NCBI GenBank assembly: GCA_002396645.1
Contig: DGYI01000071.1
Span: forward strand, 8,466-46,334
Direction: 5' to 3'
Length of the DNA: 37,869 nucleotides
From: Firmicutes bacterium UBA5010
GTDB lineage: Bacteria; Bacillota; Clostridia; Tissierellales; Sedimentibacteraceae
Shown: positions 34,103 to 37,869 of the stretch, piece after piece
Layout: every line of letters begins with the position of its first letter
How positions within the stretch are numbered: the first letter of the stretch is position 1
Translations under genes and position numbers: made by a program
The notes under the pieces: model-generated
The model's database searches: none
Seen by the model: the letters and a program-made list of their open reading frames with translations, nothing else
What the model was told of the DNA's origin: nothing

Positions 34103-35467
34103 TTAATTATAGTGAACCCTTATATTGTTTATGCAATCATCTATTGAGCGATTTAGCTCATTATCAACATTTTTGTCATTATAGTCTAATTTGCCTCTGA
34201 TTAAGTACATGGCCATCGAACCCACATAGCCTGATATATTATTGGCCTGTGCTGAATTTCCAAAGTAATAGTCTGCAATAGTTTCAGATTCTTCTTTGTC
34301 TTTTACAAGCTTTCTAAATGATTCGTTAATTATACTAATCTGTTTTTTATGTTTTTCTAAAGAGCTGCTTTTTAAAAGTCCGTTATACTCCCAATTATCA
34401 TCAAGATTTAGCTGTTTTCTTATTTTTTCAGTATCATGCACCGTGGTATAAAAAGGTCTGTTTGATAATGAGCGGTAATAGGAATCATCTATAAGTTCGT
34501 TAAAAACATCATATATCTTGTCATTAGTTATTTTTTTGTGCATATATACACAAGGAGAGAAAAACACACCATTATTATCTATAACGAAGCTATAATTTAA
34601 TATATCATCATTCATTTCTTCATAGTCAGAATAATTCGATAGCATGTTAGATCCTTTGTTATAGTCAGCAAGCTTTATTCCCGAATTGATATCCATTATA
34701 GTTATATCTTCATTGGAAATTTTCTTTTCTGTATTATTTAATATTTCAATTCCTTCATAGTCCTCGTTATATAGTTTAAAGTCTTCATATATCTCTATAG
34801 CTGCTTTTTTCATATCTTCCTTGAGTTTTTTTTCTGCATCTTTTGATAATCTTTCTTCGTCTAAGTTCACAAGTTCATTTTTAATTAAATAATATTGGCA
34901 TATTTCCTTCCACTCTGTTATATTTAATTTAAACTTTGCGCCTTTATTTTTAAGATCCTGCTTGACTTCAAGATAATCGCTATACAAAATTACTGGTTTA
35001 TTAATACTTATATTATATTGCTCCAATATCTCATTAGATATATTAAAAGTCCTATAGCCAACTCCTAAGGGTATGCAGAATTTATCCTTATATATATCCA
35101 ATAATTTGTTGTAATTTTCAACACGTGAATAATCAGCATGGTATTTTGCTATATCTGTCATTCTTCTCGCATCATCTATTGTAATCATATTACCGCTTGC
35201 CATAGCCGCATTTCTTTTTAATATGTAGTCTTCGTACGAAAGCGTATCTTCACCATATTTGACTATTTCAAGCGGTATATCATTAGCATCGCAGTATAGC
35301 TTTATTTTTAATATAACATTTTCTACCGCTTCTGAATAGCCCCAGGCATTACTGTAGTTATAATTCCACAGCTGTATTGTTGCATTATCATTTTTGGAAA
35401 TATCGCATGATGCCATCGATAAAAGCAACAGAATTATCAAAATAACAGAAATCAATCTTTTCTTCAT
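34103..35467 (-). CDS. Extracellular solute-binding lipoprotein, copy 2
   Basis: Paralogue of the preceding entry, 454 residues, with the same signal peptide and lipobox (LLLLSMASC). The mature N-terminus (NATIQLWNYNYSNAWGYSEA) and the C-terminal region around DDNWEYNGLLKSSSLEKHKK are nearly the same as in copy 1. The middle (about 185-275) and the segment around residues 315-335 differ more, which fits two receptors with related but not equal ligands. It has terminators on both sides, so it can be expressed alone from its own leader. AAGGAGG lies 7 bases before the ATG. Confidence 0.85.
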   Translation of the reverse strand: MKKRLISVILIILLLLSMASCDISKNDNATIQLWNYNYSNAWGYSEAVENVILKIKLYCDANDIPLEIVKYGEDTLSYEDYILKRNAAMASGNMITIDDARRMTDIAKYHADYSRVENYNKLLDIYKDKFCIPLGVGYRTFNISNEILEQYNISINKPVILYSDYLEVKQDLKNKGAKFKLNITEWKEICQYYLIKNELVNLDEERLSKDAEKKLKEDMKKAAIEIYEDFKLYNEDYEGIEILNNTEKKISNEDITIMDINSGIKLADYNKGSNMLSNYSDYEEMNDDILNYSFVIDNNGVFFSPCVYMHKKITNDKIYDVFNELIDDSYYRSLSNRPFYTTVHDTEKIRKQLNLDDNWEYNGLLKSSSLEKHKKQISIINESFRKLVKDKEESETIADYYFGNSAQANNISGYVGSMAMYLIRGKLDYNDKNVDNELNRSIDDCINNIRVHYN

Positions 35468-35557
35468 AGTTATCCTCCTTAGTTGAAGTTATCTAATTTA
35501 TATTATTTTGATTATATAATATTATTTTAATCTTGTATTCAAATGTCCATGAAAATG

Positions 35558-35592
35558 CTAAAAAAGACATGAATTGTGCATATCATGTCTTT
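35558..35592 (-). terminator. Intrinsic terminator overlapping the kinase stop
   Basis: AAAGACATGA (35563-35572) pairs with TCATGTCTTT (35583-35592) and is followed on the minus strand by a U run. The TGA of the kinase gene is within the stem. It is the twin of the terminator at 34063-34096. Confidence 0.85.
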
Positions 35593-36890
35593 GTGATTAT
35601 TAAATCCTGTATAAAAAATCCGTCTCTTATCTCTGTAACACAGCTAAGCCCTTTATATCTTTCTATCAAATCTTTTGCTATTGACAGTCCGAAGCCTCTG
35701 TTATATCCCTTTTTAGAGTATCCTTCCTGAAATATTTTTTCCTTGTCAATATTATCATCCTGTATGCTGTTCATAATTGTAATGCTTATTGATTCTTCGA
35801 TTTTGACTATACCGACTGATATAAAAGGTTTTTGAGAATTTGCGGATGCCTCTATTGCGTTATCTAAGAATATCCCCAATATCTTGCACAAATCATCTGA
35901 ATCTATTATAAGGTTTTCAATTCTTTTATTCACCATTAGTTCAAAGCCTATGTTTTTGTCCTTTATTTCCGCATACTTAAACAGCAAAAGTGATTTTAAG
36001 CCACTGTTTTTTATATTCTTAAACAAGCTGCTGTCCAAATTTTTTGTTTCCTTTAAAGATTTTGAGATAAAAAAAGCTGCATCCTCATATTTTTTATCAG
36101 CTATATATCCGTTTAACACTGTCATTTTATTATTAAATTCATGCACTGTTCTTCGCTGGGTATCTATAAGCTCTTGCATGGTCTTATTATAAAGCTCCAG
36201 TTTGTTAGTATATTCCTTTGTTAAATCTAAGGTGTTTGTTGTGTCTATTATAATATTTACAAAATAAAACAAAGCCATACAAAGCAGCATAGACGCCGCA
36301 AAGCTCCCGACAGACATTATATAAATAAAGGTGCTGTCATCAATTTTATTTATAATCAAAATATTTACGAAAATAACAACTAATAATATAACAAGTATAA
36401 TTAGTGATGCCATTTTTGCTTTGAAATCCAAGCTTTTATTAAACATATTGTATACGGACACAGATTTGTCCATATTTATCATAATAGAGGTTAAAACAAA
36501 CGACATCAGATTATAAAGACAATAAATCAAGCCACTGCTTCCAATATCATATGTATTTATCCCAAATGCTCTCGTAAAAATCAGGCTCGCTATAACTTCG
36601 CTTGCGAAATTAAAGGATAAAAAGACTATGGAATATATCATGCTTTTTATAAGCTTTATTTTGAAAATAATATTGCTGATATACATAGAAACTAAGAATA
36701 TCCCTATCATTTTTATAATAAATATATGTGAATAGTTTATAATATACATCAGTATGAGAGAAGGAATAAAAGACAGCACGATATTCTTTATATTTACATG
36801 CTTTTCTATCTGATTTGTTTTAATTATGACATAATTAATGAGTGCAACATATAAAATACTCATCAATAAATTAACTATATGAATTTCCAA
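35583..36890 (-). CDS. GHKL sensor histidine kinase, AgrC-like
   Basis: A 435-residue membrane sensor kinase. The first 215 residues contain about seven membrane segments, as in AgrC-type peptide receptors. A coiled linker (about 218-245) leads to the phospho-acceptor region RTVHEFNNKMTVLNGYI (His near 251). The GHKL ATPase domain follows with the N-box CKILGIFLDNAIEAS near residue 337 and GFGLSIAKDLIERYKG near 405. It starts at TTG 36890, overlapping the regulator gene by 20 bases, with GAGGGTGA upstream; no ATG with a ribosome site exists near. AgrC usually senses a cyclic peptide made by AgrB/AgrD, but neither gene is in the window. The downstream ABC cluster suggests it may sense a peptide or antibiotic. 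Confidence 0.9.
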   Translation of the reverse strand: MEIHIVNLLMSILYVALINYVIIKTNQIEKHVNIKNIVLSFIPSLILMYIINYSHIFIIKMIGIFLVSMYISNIIFKIKLIKSMIYSIVFLSFNFASEVIASLIFTRAFGINTYDIGSSGLIYCLYNLMSFVLTSIMINMDKSVSVYNMFNKSLDFKAKMASLIILVILLVVIFVNILIINKIDDSTFIYIMSVGSFAASMLLCMALFYFVNIIIDTTNTLDLTKEYTNKLELYNKTMQELIDTQRRTVHEFNNKMTVLNGYIADKKYEDAAFFISKSLKETKNLDSSLFKNIKNSGLKSLLLFKYAEIKDKNIGFELMVNKRIENLIIDSDDLCKILGIFLDNAIEASANSQKPFISVGIVKIEESISITIMNSIQDDNIDKEKIFQEGYSKKGYNRGFGLSIAKDLIERYKGLSCVTEIRDGFFIQDLIITKT

Positions 36891-37596
36891 ATTCCATCAC
36901 CCTCTTGATAGTTTTAGCATCTACATAGAAAACCTCATCATTGTTCATGATTATAGTTCGTTTTTTTGTGTCCACTGACTGAACATTGTTATAATTTATA
37001 AGAGTTGATCTGTCTATTTTTATAAATTCTTTTTCTACTCTGCTCGAAAAACTTTCTATTGTTTCTACTATTTCTATACTGCCTAGCTTTGTTACTATAT
37101 TAAGACTTTTAGTTCCTTTATTTTTCATGGCGTAAATTATATCGTTTTCTCTTAATTCAATATCCGCCATCCCTTTTTTAATTACTATTTTTCTTCCTTC
37201 AAAGCTTAAATTAATCTTATCCACGGCTTCTTTAAGAGCTTTTTTCAAGAACCCTCTGAAGTTTTCATCTTTTTTTATAAATGCAATAGGATTTATTTTA
37301 TAATTTAAAACATTAAAGGCATAGTCAACAAAACCTGTCAAGAAAATAATTTCGTGACTTTGGCATTTTCCTCTCCGTATTATGCTTGCTATCTCTATCC
37401 CGTCATAATCATCGTCAAGCTCGATATCCAATATAAATACCGTTTTATTATTTTCACTGTTTTCATCTTTAAAATCAGAAAATTTATCGAAGCTTTTAAC
37501 GACATATTGCAATTCTGTTCCAAAGGTTTGAATTATAACAGCTTCCACCATTTCTCTGATTTCTTTATTGTCATCAATAATAACAAAATTAAACAT
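36871..37596 (-). CDS. LytTR-family response regulator, AgrA-like
   Basis: A 241-residue response regulator. The receiver domain (1-125) has the acidic pair in FVIIDDNKE, the phospho-acceptor Asp in VFILDIELDDDYDGIE (about 53), and the conserved Lys region in AFIKKDENF. Residues about 138-238 are a LytTR DNA-binding domain (IELRENDIIYAMKNKGTK, FSSRVEKEFIKIDRSTLINYNNVQSVD), the type that binds paired direct repeats. ATG 37596 is preferred over ATG 37608, because the GGGGG before it serves as ribosome site and the receiver strand starts there. It precedes and overlaps the kinase gene. Confidence 0.93.
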   Translation of the reverse strand: MFNFVIIDDNKEIREMVEAVIIQTFGTELQYVVKSFDKFSDFKDENSENNKTVFILDIELDDDYDGIEIASIIRRGKCQSHEIIFLTGFVDYAFNVLNYKINPIAFIKKDENFRGFLKKALKEAVDKINLSFEGRKIVIKKGMADIELRENDIIYAMKNKGTKSLNIVTKLGSIEIVETIESFSSRVEKEFIKIDRSTLINYNNVQSVDTKKRTIIMNNDEVFYVDAKTIKRVMEFGNSYS

Positions 37597-37630
37597 AATA
37601 ACCCCCATAAAACAATTGTAGGTATAGTAT

Positions 37631-37672
37631 ATAGTTTAAAAACTTCGTTTAAAATATTATAGCATAGTTTAG
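37631..37672 (-). promoter_or_regulatory. Candidate LytTR sites and -10 box before the two-component genes
   Basis: Read on the plus strand, ATAGTTTAA (37631-37639), TTCGTTTAA (37644-37652) and ATAGTTTAG (37664-37672) each match most of the LytTR half-site. The last two start 20 bases apart, close to two helical turns. Between them, on the minus strand, is a TATAAT (37661-37656) without a good -35 box, as expected for an activated promoter. In AT-rich DNA this could be chance. Confidence 0.35.
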
Positions 37673-37736
37673 GTAAGACGAGCCATTAAAAATTTATATT
37701 TTTACAAAAAAATTATACTTAATATAAAAAAACAAA

Positions 37737-37779
37737 AAAATACGCACTCATGTACTTAATAATACTGAACACGTATTTT
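37737..37779 (-). terminator. Intrinsic terminator of the gene at the right edge
   Basis: AAAATACG (37737-37744) pairs with CGTATTTT (37772-37779), and the stem can continue through several G-U pairs toward the loop. On the minus strand it runs into TTTGTTTTTTT. It lies about 28 bases after the stop of the partial gene. Confidence 0.8.
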
Positions 37780-37807
37780 AAAAAGGAAGGAATGTAGTAA
37801 ATGCGGC

Positions 37808-37869
37808 TTATTCCTGTGCTTGCTTGGTTTTAGTTATAGTGTATATTATAAATCCTATTGCATTTATAA
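37808..37869 (-). CDS. C-terminal end of a membrane protein, cut by window edge
   Basis: The last 19 codons before TAA read INAIGFIIYTITKTKQAQE, a hydrophobic stretch ending in a basic and polar tail, as in the last membrane helix of an inner-membrane protein. The terminator right after it supports a real gene end. Nothing more can be said about its function. Confidence 0.6.
   Translation of the reverse strand, partial: INAIGFIIYTITKTKQAQE

Noticed and set aside
37801..37833. Ten-codon plus-strand reading frame (MRLIPVLAWF) after an AAGGAAGG, a possible peptide pheromone
   Set aside because: The same bases encode a believable C-terminus on the minus strand followed by its terminator. The peptide has no leader or AgrD-like features.

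Overview
The window is AT-rich, tightly packed bacterial DNA from a low-GC Firmicute, most likely an anaerobic member of the Clostridia. The evidence is a Ptb/Buk butyrate pathway, the Firmicute gene order yybS-gdpP-rplI-dnaB, a long fused PurL heading a pur operon behind a purine riboswitch, strong Shine-Dalgarno sequences, and several TTG/GTG starts. I cannot name the genus. I see no tRNA, rRNA, CRISPR array, transposase or prophage gene.

Layout. (1) 1-1843, minus strand: buk (3' part cut by the window edge), ptb and a glutaredoxin-like gene, for butyryl-CoA to butyrate with ATP formation. (2) 1951-2526: pduL, a second and unrelated phosphotransacylase, with its own promoter and terminator. 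(3) 2664-7640, minus: GH38 alpha-mannosidase, mannose-6-phosphate isomerase and ROK sugar kinase, which together form a cytosolic alpha-mannoside to fructose-6-phosphate route with no transporter beside it. (4) 7861-9688, minus: a membrane protein with a degenerate Mrr-like domain, a 57-aa protein, and an XRE-cupin regulator. (5) 9796-14662, minus: yybS-gdpP-rplI-dnaB from a good promoter, with two back-to-back hairpins in the leader; GdpP hydrolyses c-di-AMP. (6) 14951-16351, plus: a C-terminal processing protease. (7) 16352-24948, plus: a PurBox-like palindrome, a promoter, a guanine-type purine riboswitch with a very short P3, then purL-purE-purC-purF-purM-purN. (8) 25031-26992, plus: a large helical protein of unknown function.

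(9) 27036-37596, minus, is the most unusual part. An AgrA/AgrC-like two-component system (LytTR regulator plus GHKL kinase, with no AgrB/AgrD visible) is followed by two tandemly duplicated lipoprotein solute-binding proteins, a complete MalK/MalF/MalG-type ABC transporter, a membrane-fusion (HlyD-like) protein, and a MacB/FtsX-like permease that has no ATPase of its own kind. The last six genes overlap or nearly touch, so importer-type and exporter-type parts appear to be made together. The end of a further minus-strand membrane-protein gene and its terminator lie at the right edge.

The AgrCA-ABC-HlyD-MacB cluster is the best candidate for an undescribed system. The structured gdpP-operon leader, the short-P3 riboswitch with its upstream palindrome, and the duplicated binding-protein unit are the next most useful leads.
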